Below are positions 21,304-29,966 of a stretch of DNA of 64,000 nt, one piece after another (position 1 is the stretch's first letter; each line of letters begins with the position of its first letter). The DNA is from a virus: the IMG/VR virus record IMGVR_UViG_3300009509_000006, positions 1 to 64,000 of that record. One strand, written 5' to 3'. The notes beneath the pieces are model-generated. The model did not search any database. It worked only from the letters and a program-made list of their open reading frames with translations, and was not told where the DNA came from. The position numbers were made by a program, and so were the translations under genes.

Positions 21304-24137
21304 GTTACTGTCCCCGTGATGCTCATGGAGCCGGTGCCTCGGAAAATAGCGAGCGGCCCTGGAGCGTCAACAACCACTCGGAGCGCTCGGTCGGCCGGGT
21401 ACAGGTCTGCGTCCACCTCGTCTGCGTAGACGGTGACAGGCGAATAGAGCACCGCACCGCTAGGACCGAGCGCTTCAACCTCGGCGCGGATCGCCATCGT
21501 AGCCTCAATGGCCTGCGTGCGCAGTAGAACCATTTCGACGTGTGCCGGCTTCACCTGCTCGAGGCGTGTGATAAGGCGCTCCCACGCCCTCTCGATGGCG
21601 AGCGGCCCCTCGCTAGCGAGCTCGGCGGTCAGGGAGGCCGTCACCAGGATCTTGTACGAGGGACAGACCGAGCACATCGAGACTTCTTCGCACTGGTAGC
21701 GCAGGATCGCATCCCCGAGCACCGGAGCCGCGACAGCCGTCACCTCGAAGTCGTATTCGGGCGGCGGGCCCACCGCGCTCTGCGTCGGCAGCGTCTCGAT
21801 CCAGTACGTCTCGCCATTGTCGTCCTCCAGGAGCCAGCGGCCAATGATCAGGATAGCCTCGGGCAGCGTCGGGAACTCGTCCTTGCCTCCGCTGAAGTTC
21901 ACGAGGGGCTCGGGGCCTGTGAGCGGCGACGCTCCTGTGCCCGTCGCCGTCGCAGTCACGGTGGGAACCGCCCCGTTGATCGCAGCTGCGACGAGCAATG
22001 CGGTGTTCTTCGTCGGATCCAGGACACCGGCGCCGTCCGTGCCGAGATAGACTTCGAAGCCAGGATTCAGATAGGTCACGCTCAAAGGAGCATTGGGCGT
22101 CGGTGTCTGGCTGAACACCTCGACCGTGATCAGGTTGCCCCCGACACCAGGCGCGTTGGCCACCAGGTTCACGGTTCCGTTCGTGCCAAATCCGATCGCT
22201 GCGGACGCGATTGCACCCGTGCGGTGCTCCACGGTGACGCGATACCGATTCGTGTAGAGTTGCGTGGCAGCTATGATTGAGACAGGGAGGTCCGAGCTCC
22301 AGTCCGCCTCCCAGCAGTATTGATCGAGGTCGAAAGTGAACGCGCCGTCCGTCTCCGAAACGACCACGTCGTGCACGAGCTCCTGAATGACCTCGTCATA
22401 GTAGGGCAGCGTCGGAGCTCTGTTCCCATACAGGCGCACGAGTGTCCACGCGAGATTCGGGTTCGCTGCATCAGGCAACGTTGCCAGATCCGCGGGGTCG
22501 AGCTCGATGGTCTGCGCGTCGATGTAGGCTGCGACCGTGTACAAGCCGTCATTGCCCGATCCAGATCCGCTGATCCGAAGATTCAGGCCGACGTGGCCTG
22601 GCCGGAATTCCGCTGTTGGTGACGAGAAGAGCGCAGGCCACGTTCCCGTCAAGCTGCCGTCCGCTCCGTTGTGGTCCCCCTCGCCCGCCTCTACCCGAAG
22701 AGCCGAGGGCAGGTTCTCGAAGTGCTGCTTCGAGATACGCCAGAGCTGATAGGCAGCAACCTCGAAGCCACTCAACGCTCCGACAATGCGATACGAGTCG
22801 GGAACGCCCTTGATAGGAACCCAGTCCGAGACGTGGCGGACCCAGGCCCGCTGGCGCGCTTCTGTCTGCTGCGTGTCGACCTCGATCCCGAAGTCTACAG
22901 CGAGGCGCTCCAGGAGGGAGGGCGCGAAGACCTCGACCTGTGCGGTATCGCCCACCAGGGTCTTCGGCAGCGAGCGCCATAGCACGGTAGTATCAGGGGA
23001 CAGGCTCGAGTCGAGGTCCAGGGTGTTGACATCGACGAAGTTGATGATCTCGTACAGCCCGTCATTGCCCGAAGCCGAATTCCGAATCTCGAGAAGCTTG
23101 CCGACGTCTTCGATCGCAAAGGTAGCCGACGGCGAATAGACCTGGGACGGGGAGTTGACCTCGAGGTCAACTCCGCTCTTTTCGACGACGCCCTTTGGCG
23201 TAGCAACGCTCGAGACATCGATCTGTGGAAATGGAAGGAGGGCCCAATTCAGAGGTCCAGCGTCTGGGGCGAGGGATACCAGCGCTCCAGTTGTGTCGGC
23301 CAGTGTGACCTCGAGGGCCGAATCGACGGTGCTGATCTCGTACTTTCCGTCGTTGTCGCCGTTCTCGAATCCTGTGATGACGAGGGGGCGGCCCACATCC
23401 TGGATCTTGAAAGCGGCGAGCCCGGACCGGAAGCGTCCCGAGGACAGGATCTCTCCATCGCTCCCGGACCTGTCGACGAGGATTGCCCTCATCTCATTCG
23501 GGAAGCGCCGCCGAGCAACAACATCGAATAGCGTCTCCCCATCGTTCAGAATCCAGCCCGGTGCAATGTCGTCGACATCGCCCGATACGACCTCGTAGGT
23601 CAGGATGCCTTCTTCCAGGCCGATCTGAGTCTGGAGCCCCCAGGCAAGTGGGCCGACATCCGCCGAGATCAGGGGGTCGGTGACGACGGTCTGCCGGTCC
23701 ACGATTGTCGAGATCACGAAGCGCTGATTGTTCGTCGGAACGGAGCTGCCCCTGATCGTCAGAATCTTGCCGACGTCTTTCTCTTCGAAGCGGGCATTCG
23801 GAGCGTAGAAGGACCCAAGGCTCGGCGCTGCTCCAGTGATCCCACGCTGCTCGATCGCGCCGTACTGAATGATCTGCTCACCCAGGCGCACCAGGGTCGT
23901 CTCGTCGTAGCGGCTCCGAACGGTGAGGGGGTCGCGTTGCTTCGTGATGTCTCGGATCCGAAGGCGCAAGAAGTCGAAGGGCACCCGGATAGACTCCATC
24001 CAGTCTTCCAGGAAGCCACCGATGTTCGCGTCGGCCTGGCGCTCGAACTCCTCGAGGAGCCACCAGAAGACCTGCCTCCCCCAAGGCCATTCGCCGAAGG
24101 GCTCCTGCCCAAATGGTCCCATCCCGAAGCCGGGCAT
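21300..24137 (-). CDS. Baseplate wedge protein (gpI/gp7-like) with four inserted beta repeats
   Basis: The 945-residue product has ends typical of the P2 gpI-like tail protein family, which joins baseplate to fibres: a start with aromatic/glycine residues and a long helix (EEFERQADANIGGFLEDW), and a C-terminal helix ending R-L-I-T-R-L-E-Q-V-K-P-A-H-V-E. Between them are at least four copies of a 40-residue beta repeat with the motif F-x-x-x-D-V-G-x-x-L-x-I-x-G-x-x-x-G-N-D-G-x-Y-x-I (near residues 113, 240, 346, 520), plus one copy of the beta domain shared with the sheath insert (near 660-740). Baseplate assignment is strong by neighbourhood and C-terminus; gp7 equivalence is an inference. 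Confidence 0.65.
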   Translation of the reverse strand: MPGFGMGPFGQEPFGEWPWGRQVFWWLLEEFERQADANIGGFLEDWMESIRVPFDFLRLRIRDITKQRDPLTVRSRYDETTLVRLGEQIIQYGAIEQRGITGAAPSLGSFYAPNARFEEKDVGKILTIRGSSVPTNNQRFVISTIVDRQTVVTDPLISADVGPLAWGLQTQIGLEEGILTYEVVSGDVDDIAPGWILNDGETLFDVVARRRFPNEMRAILVDRSGSDGEILSSGRFRSGLAAFKIQDVGRPLVITGFENGDNDGKYEISTVDSALEVTLADTTGALVSLAPDAGPLNWALLPFPQIDVSSVATPKGVVEKSGVDLEVNSPSQVYSPSATFAIEDVGKLLEIRNSASGNDGLYEIINFVDVNTLDLDSSLSPDTTVLWRSLPKTLVGDTAQVEVFAPSLLERLAVDFGIEVDTQQTEARQRAWVRHVSDWVPIKGVPDSYRIVGALSGFEVAAYQLWRISKQHFENLPSALRVEAGEGDHNGADGSLTGTWPALFSSPTAEFRPGHVGLNLRISGSGSGNDGLYTVAAYIDAQTIELDPADLATLPDAANPNLAWTLVRLYGNRAPTLPYYDEVIQELVHDVVVSETDGAFTFDLDQYCWEADWSSDLPVSIIAATQLYTNRYRVTVEHRTGAIASAAIGFGTNGTVNLVANAPGVGGNLITVEVFSQTPTPNAPLSVTYLNPGFEVYLGTDGAGVLDPTKNTALLVAAAINGAVPTVTATATGTGASPLTGPEPLVNFSGGKDEFPTLPEAILIIGRWLLEDDNGETYWIETLPTQSAVGPPPEYDFEVTAVAAPVLGDAILRYQCEEVSMCSVCPSYKILVTASLTAELASEGPLAIERAWERLITRLEQVKPAHVEMVLLRTQAIEATMAIRAEVEALGPSGAVLYSPVTVYADEVDADLYPADRALRVVVDAPGPLAIFRGTGSMSITGTVT

Positions 24138-24172
24138 TGCCGCTACCTCATCAGAAGGTCATCGCAAGGAGA

Positions 24173-24487
24173 TCATTCCCCGTATTTGACCCCCGAGATC
24201 CCATCCCACAACCCGTTGACGGACGTCTCGATCTGCACGTCAGTAATGGTCGAGGGATCATCGACTTCGCCGATGTCTGCCGCGACCGCAGCGTAGAACG
24301 AGACAAGAAGCGCCTCGTCATTGCGGAACACCCGCTGACATACAAGGTGTCGTTTGTCGACTTGCTCCTGGCTCGAAGACGCAGGGTCCTCACCGACGAA
24401 CGCATTCGCGGACTTGTACACTTGAGCCCGAACCCGTTTGCGAAATTCCGCGTCGACTTCCGTGTCTCCGATCTGAAGCAATGACAT
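24173..24487 (-). CDS. Unrecognised 104-residue acidic protein
   Basis: ATG 24487 is chosen because GGAGGA lies six bases upstream; nine further in-frame codons are less likely. The protein contains a beta-helix-like first half (SLLQIGDTEVDAEFRKRVRA) and a helical second half (DEALLVSFYAAVAADIGEVD). It lies between a fibre gene and the gpI-like baseplate gene and could be a small adaptor or chaperone. No motif is recognised. Confidence 0.55.
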   Translation of the reverse strand: MSLLQIGDTEVDAEFRKRVRAQVYKSANAFVGEDPASSSQEQVDKRHLVCQRVFRNDEALLVSFYAAVAADIGEVDDPSTITDVQIETSVNGLWDGISGVKYGE

Positions 24488-24532
24488 GACCGTTCCTCCT
24501 GCTTTCTCGCTCAACGCCCTTGAACGTCACCA

Positions 24533-27500
24533 TTACGAAATTCGAGAGATGAACAGCGTCCCGAACCAGTGGATCGTTTTATCGACGGCACCAGTAGCCA
24601 AAATTGTGATGTTCGCTGGAGCGGCTGTACCCAGAGCGACAGTCCATGCAGCGTCATCCTCTGCAATTGGTGTGACAGTGGGGGTACCAACATAGGACAC
24701 GGTTCCACCAATGTTCTTCACCACCGCCGAGATTTCGTAGCCGGCACTATCTCCGACCGTACCGGCTGTACCGCCAGTCTGTCGGGCAACGATTAGGATC
24801 TTGAGTGCCCAGGTATGATTAATGTTGATGGCCACGTTTGACGACGACAGGTCATTCATCCAGAGCTCGGTCGGCGTTGCATCCGTCGTGGTCTGCATCA
24901 CTGTCAAACGACAATACTGAGAACCTCCGGGAGCTACCCCAGACAGGAGGTCTCCGCTGTGCGCGTACATGCCTTGTTGGTCTGCTACAACTCGTTGACC
25001 GTGCGCCACCCCGTAGATTCCAAGTACACCCGTCGTGCAGTTGAAACCGAAGCAAGCAGAACCGAAAGCCCGATTTGCATCGTCCCACTCAGTACCCTGG
25101 ACGTACCCCGCCCTGAACGCATATTTGCTCTTGTCGAACAGCATGCGAGAGTCGCCATCCGTACCGATATCGTCCAGGCTTGTCGACCCAAAAACAAAGT
25201 CGGCAGCCGCCGTCACGATCCCCGAAAGGGACTGAACCTCGTTCGCCCCGCTATCGTACTCGAACCCACCTCCCGGCATGTTCCCGAGTGTGACTGCTTT
25301 CAGTTTGTCACTATCGGCACTGTCGTGAAGCAACAGCCAATCGGACGTGACAGGATTCGCTTTGACAGCCTTGTACTTGAACCACTCGTCGCTCACGCGG
25401 ACGAAGTCCGTGACACGACTCGACGGGTCTGGATTGAGGAGCGAGTCCGCGAGCCCGCCGCCGCCCTTGACAGAGCAGGCTCCTGACCCAGAGTTGAAGT
25501 AGAGGTAGCCGCCCACCACGAACTGGCGCGCATGCAGCTGGCACCCGCTCGGTACAGAGCAATTGCCCTCCGCATACGAGTCCTGAATGTAGATCACACT
25601 GCTGGGGCCGATTATCTGCAGGAACCCCAGGATGTGCACGTTGTTGAAAAATCCGCCAGTGTTGCCCGGATGCGGCCCTGCGGACTGGGAACCGTAGAAG
25701 GCCAAGTTCCCGCGGAACGTAAGGAACGCGGCGCTGAAGCCCTTCATGCCGCCGGACGGCTGTGCAAACGAGGCCGAATACTCCTGTCGGCAAGAGTACA
25801 CCCAGCCATCCATCATCTGGAGCTCGCCGACATTGTAGATGTTGTTGATGTAGTCCGACTTGATGTCGTCCATCCGAATTATCACAGCCGTTCTCGCGTA
25901 ACAGCCGTACTCCAGATAGCAGCTATTGAGCTCCAGCCCCTCCGAGAGGAGCGTACTGTTCGCAGAAACCCCGGCAACCAGGAGAGAGACGTGGCCCGTA
26001 CCGCCGTCGACCGACAGGTTTGCCAACTCCACCGAAGCGGGCCAAGCCGTATCGGCCACCAGCGTGCCCCAGTTGGCGGCATACTGGGACCAGCTTGCAG
26101 ACGCCGCGAGCATGGCGTCCATCGAGGCCTTGGTGGCCTGAGTCACGATGATCCCAGGCTTCGCCGCCGTGGGCCGAATCACACACCGGTCGCTGAGCTC
26201 CTGTGTCGGCCCAGAGAGCCCCACAATGGCGAGGAAGTTGCTGTCCTTGATATAGACCGTCTCGTCATACAGCCCCGGATACACGTAGACGGTCCCGCCG
26301 CCTGCATTGGCGATGGCATCCACTCCGCCCTGGATCGTAACGAATGCGGTGGTCAGGTCGTTGTTGTCGATTGCATCGCTTGAGTTCGGATCCACTCGTG
26401 CCATCGCAGTCGAAGTAGCAGCGCCACCACCCGCGAGCAAATCCGTTACTGTGCCGTTCGACTCCTCTCGGAACTTCAGATGATTGTCTGCCGGGTCGAC
26501 GAACAAAGCCCCCTCGGTAGTGCCCGTTATAGGGGTGCTCGTCTCGGCCTCTTTCAGGATCATGGCAGTCGAAACGCGCACGCGCCCATCCGCCCCCGAG
26601 CCGTCACCCGATCCAGCAGTCAGGTTGACATCACCACCCGCGCCGTTCGATCCAGGGGACGCATTCGAAGCTATAGCACTGATGTCTTCTCCAGCGGCCA
26701 ACAATGCCGCCAGACCACCCGCGAGGCTCAACGGGTTCCCTTGAGGAGCAGTGACTCTGTCGCCGGAGGACACCAGGATGTCATAGCCACCAGTGGCGTT
26801 TCCAAGCGCCAATGTCTGCGCCAGGGTCTCACCACCACCTGAGAGCAGGTCCGTTACCGTCCCGTCCGACTCCGCTCGGAACTTCAGGTGGTTGTCTGCG
26901 GGATCGACGAACAGTGCGCCCTGATCCACCCCCGTGCTCGGCGCAGAACCCTCATCGAACACGATTCCAGTCGGATCGATCAGGCCAGCTACCGTTAGCT
27001 TGCCCGTTACCTCCATGTTGCCTTCGGCCTTGACAACCCCAGCGGAACCGGAGCCAACAGCTGCTCCAGGGACAAGGCGAACGTCCCCACCGTCTCCGTT
27101 TGGCGACCCGCCCCGACCGCCCTGAATTAGAGCATTGCCCCCAACACTGCTCGAGGTGCCTCCCTCGCCGCCTTTGACAATAGCTCCGCCGCCGTAGACG
27201 CCGTCGCCCCCAGTACCTCCGGTAATCTGAACATCACCACCAATGTTTCCGCTGGAACCCTCGCCTCCGCGTATTGTTATGCCACCGCCCTCACCGGCGA
27301 GGCCGTCACCGCCAATAATCGAGATCCCACCTGCGTCAGCCGATCCGTCCAACGTCCACAGGCGGATGTCTTTTCCCTCCGGCGCTGTTATCTTATCCCC
27401 GGAGCTCAACACGATGTCAGTGCCGCCGGTGAGGTTCCCAGCCGCAAGCGTTGTCGCAAGGTCTTCAGCGCCACTGGGCAGCGTGAACAGCGATCCGGAG

Positions 27501-27928
27501 AACCCCGTGTCGATCACACGACCGTCGCGCCAGTAGAGCAGAGTGCCCTTGCGAATCGCGAGCATCAGGCCCGCATCCGTCAAGGGCACCTGGGACGCAA
27601 CGAATACCGGCGTGGTCGTGTTGGCCACGGGGTGTCGGGTCAGGTTCACGTAGAGCAGTTCGCCGTTCTGGACGATCGCGGAGCCTGCCGAGATAGTCCA
27701 CAACAGGCCAGTGATCGTCGCATTGAGCAGGATATCCGCGCTCCAGATGAGCTGCCCGGTTGTTGCGTTCCAGGAGACCGTACCGCCCTCCATGAGGACG
27801 AGGTTGCGGTCCTCCCTGCTCGTGTAGATCGCGGCGTCGAACTCGCGGAGCGTGGACTCGATTTCGTCGAACCAGGGGTCCTTGCGGAAATTCGGATAGA
27901 AGATACCGAGTCGGGGGGTCGTAGGCAT
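24533..27928 (-). CDS. Long tail fibre with glycine-rich segment and duplicated domain
   Basis: The 1131-residue product starts after AGGAGGCAGGA. The N-terminal 170 residues look like a baseplate-attachment domain. Residues about 195-290 are dominated by G-G-x-G repeats (GGDGLAGEGGGITIRGGEG), probably a polyglycine or collagen-like shaft. A 30-residue unit, G-A-L-F-V-D-P-A-D-N-H-L-K-F-R, then G-T-V-T-D-L-L-(S/A)-G-G-G, appears twice (about 355 and 505), linked by alanine/glycine stretches. Beyond about 560 there is a parallel beta-helix-type region (VYVYPGLYDETVYIKDSNFL). A last domain of about 150 residues, with an internal TGGTAGTVGD loop, forms the probable tip. Such organisation is typical of a receptor-binding side fibre. 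Confidence 0.75.
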   Translation of the reverse strand: MPTTPRLGIFYPNFRKDPWFDEIESTLREFDAAIYTSREDRNLVLMEGGTVSWNATTGQLIWSADILLNATITGLLWTISAGSAIVQNGELLYVNLTRHPVANTTTPVFVASQVPLTDAGLMLAIRKGTLLYWRDGRVIDTGFSGSLFTLPSGAEDLATTLAAGNLTGGTDIVLSSGDKITAPEGKDIRLWTLDGSADAGGISIIGGDGLAGEGGGITIRGGEGSSGNIGGDVQITGGTGGDGVYGGGAIVKGGEGGTSSSVGGNALIQGGRGGSPNGDGGDVRLVPGAAVGSGSAGVVKAEGNMEVTGKLTVAGLIDPTGIVFDEGSAPSTGVDQGALFVDPADNHLKFRAESDGTVTDLLSGGGETLAQTLALGNATGGYDILVSSGDRVTAPQGNPLSLAGGLAALLAAGEDISAIASNASPGSNGAGGDVNLTAGSGDGSGADGRVRVSTAMILKEAETSTPITGTTEGALFVDPADNHLKFREESNGTVTDLLAGGGAATSTAMARVDPNSSDAIDNNDLTTAFVTIQGGVDAIANAGGGTVYVYPGLYDETVYIKDSNFLAIVGLSGPTQELSDRCVIRPTAAKPGIIVTQATKASMDAMLAASASWSQYAANWGTLVADTAWPASVELANLSVDGGTGHVSLLVAGVSANSTLLSEGLELNSCYLEYGCYARTAVIIRMDDIKSDYINNIYNVGELQMMDGWVYSCRQEYSASFAQPSGGMKGFSAAFLTFRGNLAFYGSQSAGPHPGNTGGFFNNVHILGFLQIIGPSSVIYIQDSYAEGNCSVPSGCQLHARQFVVGGYLYFNSGSGACSVKGGGGLADSLLNPDPSSRVTDFVRVSDEWFKYKAVKANPVTSDWLLLHDSADSDKLKAVTLGNMPGGGFEYDSGANEVQSLSGIVTAAADFVFGSTSLDDIGTDGDSRMLFDKSKYAFRAGYVQGTEWDDANRAFGSACFGFNCTTGVLGIYGVAHGQRVVADQQGMYAHSGDLLSGVAPGGSQYCRLTVMQTTTDATPTELWMNDLSSSNVAININHTWALKILIVARQTGGTAGTVGDSAGYEISAVVKNIGGTVSYVGTPTVTPIAEDDAAWTVALGTAAPANITILATGAVDKTIHWFGTLFISRIS

Positions 27929-27937
27929 TCCTGCCTC

Positions 27938-28357
27938 CTAAAAGGACAAGCGGGTCACGCCTGGAACGAGGCGGAAGGTGCTGGGGCGCACGACGGGGTA
28001 GCGCTTGCCGTTGTACGGTCCCGAAGTGAACTTCACCCAGATATCGAAGAAGTAGTCGCCGAGGTCCATCGTGTGCGTGTCCGCGGGCGTCAGATAGAAC
28101 TCTGCCACGCCACCGAGGTCATTCGTGATCTGGGCTTGCGTGGGCTCCGTCGAGACCTTCTGGATCAGCGGCTCGCGATCCTCGAGGGCCTTCTTGATGG
28201 TCATGTAGACCACGCCGCCCGTGAGCGGGAAGGGGATCCGCTTTTTGACGCCAGTGGGATCCGGTTGCGTCACGGACAACCGAATCGTCTTGCTCTCGCC
28301 CTGGATCACTTCGAGAGCGTTCTTCGGCAGAAGCAACGACGCTTGACTCAGGCTCAT
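27938..28357 (-). CDS. Baseplate-upper-type beta-sandwich protein
   Basis: The 139-residue product begins as a beta-sandwich: an I-Q-G-E-S-K-T-I-R-L-S-V strand, a G-G-V-V-Y-M-T-I-K strand, a D-L-G-D-Y-F-F-D-I-W-V strand and an R-P-S-T-F-R-L-V-P-G-V-T end. This resembles the immunoglobulin-like domain of phage baseplate upper proteins (BppU-type), which connect fibres to the baseplate. ATG 28357 overlaps the stop of the next upstream gene (ATGA). Assignment is by strand pattern; a general Ig-like adaptor is equally possible. Confidence 0.55.
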   Translation of the reverse strand: MSLSQASLLLPKNALEVIQGESKTIRLSVTQPDPTGVKKRIPFPLTGGVVYMTIKKALEDREPLIQKVSTEPTQAQITNDLGGVAEFYLTPADTHTMDLGDYFFDIWVKFTSGPYNGKRYPVVRPSTFRLVPGVTRLSF

Positions 28358-28806
28358 GCGCAGATCCTCACCATGCCTTCGATCTCTTCGACAAGGGAGA
28401 CTTCACCGACGATCTGCACCTCGGTGACTTCGCCCGAGATAGCATCGCTTGTGCTGAGCTCTCCTGCAACATCCACGACCTCGAGGTGCCCGGTGATCTC
28501 CTCCTCGGTCACATCTTCGAGGAATACCTCCAGCTGGCACACCCCCACCACAACCTGTGGCGCTGCACCACCGCTCTCGTCCAGGTAGAGGAGCTCGACC
28601 GTGTCGCCCACCCGAGGCGGCGGACTGTCGTCGACCTCTACCTCGCCCGTGTTCGGGTCAATCTCAGTCAGGCAGTCTTTCGGAAGGAGCTGGCCGTTCA
28701 GAAAATACCGGACGGTGCCCGCCCCGTATGGCGCGGTCGGGGTGTAGAATGTCGTGTTCGCCCCATCAACCACACCGATAGCCGGCTCAACCCGCTGGAA
28801 TCCCAT
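28354..28806 (-). CDS. Baseplate/fibre accessory protein with LNGQ beta domain
   Basis: Residues 1-75 of this 150-residue protein form a compact beta domain: A-P-Y-G-A-G-T-V-R-Y-F-L-N-G-Q, D-P-N-T-G-E-V-E-V, P-P-P-R-V-G-D-T-V-E-L-L-Y. The same pattern makes up the whole of the next gene downstream (28873) and the C-terminus of the fibre-base protein at 33650. The C-terminal half is acidic and repetitive, alternating V/E/D (EVFLEDVTEEEITGHLEVV, GELSTSDAISGEVTEVQIV), a likely extended beta or coiled linker. It probably attaches to or caps a tail appendage. Confidence 0.6.
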   Translation of the reverse strand: MGFQRVEPAIGVVDGANTTFYTPTAPYGAGTVRYFLNGQLLPKDCLTEIDPNTGEVEVDDSPPPRVGDTVELLYLDESGGAAPQVVVGVCQLEVFLEDVTEEEITGHLEVVDVAGELSTSDAISGEVTEVQIVGEVSLVEEIEGMVRICA

Positions 28807-28872
28807 GCCCCCTCCCGTGCCCCTCCCAGTCTACTCAGTCCACGATGTAACGCAATCCCCGTTCACAGGGAA

Positions 28873-29103
28873 TCACAGGGGGTAGTACATGATCAGAACG
28901 TGATCGCCCGTTCGAGGGGGCACTTTGAAACGGATCTTGGAATAACCGATTTCATCGAAGCCATCGGTGTCGCTCGCGGGCTTGTGCTGGCCGTTCAGCC
29001 ACACCCGGACGGTCCCGGCGACGTAGGGCGCCTTCGTCTTGAAGATCACCCGCACGCCGTTCGGGATGTCAACAGCATCTTCGTAGATCGCAACAGGCAT
29101 CAT
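28873..29103 (-). CDS. LNGQ-domain small structural protein
   Basis: The 76-residue product is almost entirely one copy of the beta domain described for 28354: K-A-P-Y-V-A-G-T-V-R-V-W-L-N-G-Q, E-I-G-Y-S-K-I-R-F, V-P-P-R-T-G-D-H-V-L-I-M-Y-Y. The start is either ATG 29103 or the adjacent ATG 29100, which overlaps the stop of the patatin gene. Its role is probably structural, at an appendage joint. The two neighbouring paralogues point to a domain duplicated within this cluster. Confidence 0.6.
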   Translation of the reverse strand: MMPVAIYEDAVDIPNGVRVIFKTKAPYVAGTVRVWLNGQHKPASDTDGFDEIGYSKIRFKVPPRTGDHVLIMYYPL

Positions 29104-29966
29104 CCCGCCATTGCGGCGTCGGCCTTGCCCCGCTCGATCATGCGCCGGATCTTCTCGGGGTCGAAGTCCAGGGACGAGCAGCCGAGCCCTGTCCTGGGCC
29201 GAACGACCCGAATCGGAATGTGGCGCCGGCCAGGCCCACCGCGACCGTCCGCAATCCGTTCGTTGTGCCGCACAGCCAGCTTCAGGTCGTTCTCGACGAT
29301 CTCGTTCGTCATGATGCTGAGCGTTCGCTGAGCGATGTCGATCGCATCCGGGTCCTTGAGTGGGCTCCAGGTTGCCGGATAGGTCTGGGTCATTATGACA
29401 TCGACCTCGGTGGCGCCGGCGTCTATCGCAGCCTTCAGAGGGGTCACTGTCCGGATCCCGCCGTCCGAGTAGAGCTCGCCGTCGATCCGGATGGGAAGCA
29501 GGAACACCGGGTAGCTCGCGCTCGCCAGGACCGCACTGACGAGGTCTTCGGTGGTCTCGTCGAACAGCGTGTACTCGCCGGAGTCGAGAGACACAGCGCC
29601 CATTCGCAGGACCTTCCCGCTCTGAAGCACCTTGTCACGATCAACGTGGGCTGCAATGAGTTCTCGGAGCGGAGCGCTGTTGTACAGGGCGGGCTGCCAC
29701 AGCCCGTGGATCATGCCGAGCGGGAACCATCGCTTGTAGACGTCTGGAGTCGAGACCCCGGTCCATATGTCGTGGAGTTCGCTCCAGGCTTTCTTCTCGT
29801 CGCCCTTCTTGTGCTGCACGAGTTTGAGCGCGTTGATGGCACCAATACTCGTCCCCGCATTGATCTCGTAGTGGCGCTCCTCGTCATGGAGCCAGCGATG
29901 CAGCACGCCGACTTGGTAGGCACCCTTCGCACCGCCACCCGACTGCACAAGTGCTCGGATCGTCAT
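29100..29966 (-). CDS. Patatin-like phospholipase
   Basis: The 288-residue protein starts at ATG 29966, overlapping the stop of the beta-helix tailspike (ATGA). It shows the patatin family's catalytic elements: oxyanion loop GGGAKG at 10-15, nucleophile elbow G-T-S-I-G with Ser40, and D-G-G with Asp168, forming the Ser-Asp dyad. Such enzymes hydrolyse acyl esters of phospholipids, so it would attack membrane lipids. It has no signal peptide or membrane segment. Position inside the tail-fibre block, coupled to a spike gene, hints at use in infection or lysis, or at virion attachment, but it might also act inside the infected cell. Function on lipids is established for the family, not shown here. 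Confidence 0.85.
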   Translation of the reverse strand: MTIRALVQSGGGAKGAYQVGVLHRWLHDEERHYEINAGTSIGAINALKLVQHKKGDEKKAWSELHDIWTGVSTPDVYKRWFPLGMIHGLWQPALYNSAPLRELIAAHVDRDKVLQSGKVLRMGAVSLDSGEYTLFDETTEDLVSAVLASASYPVFLLPIRIDGELYSDGGIRTVTPLKAAIDAGATEVDVIMTQTYPATWSPLKDPDAIDIAQRTLSIMTNEIVENDLKLAVRHNERIADGRGGPGRRHIPIRVVRPRTGLGCSSLDFDPEKIRRMIERGKADAAMAG

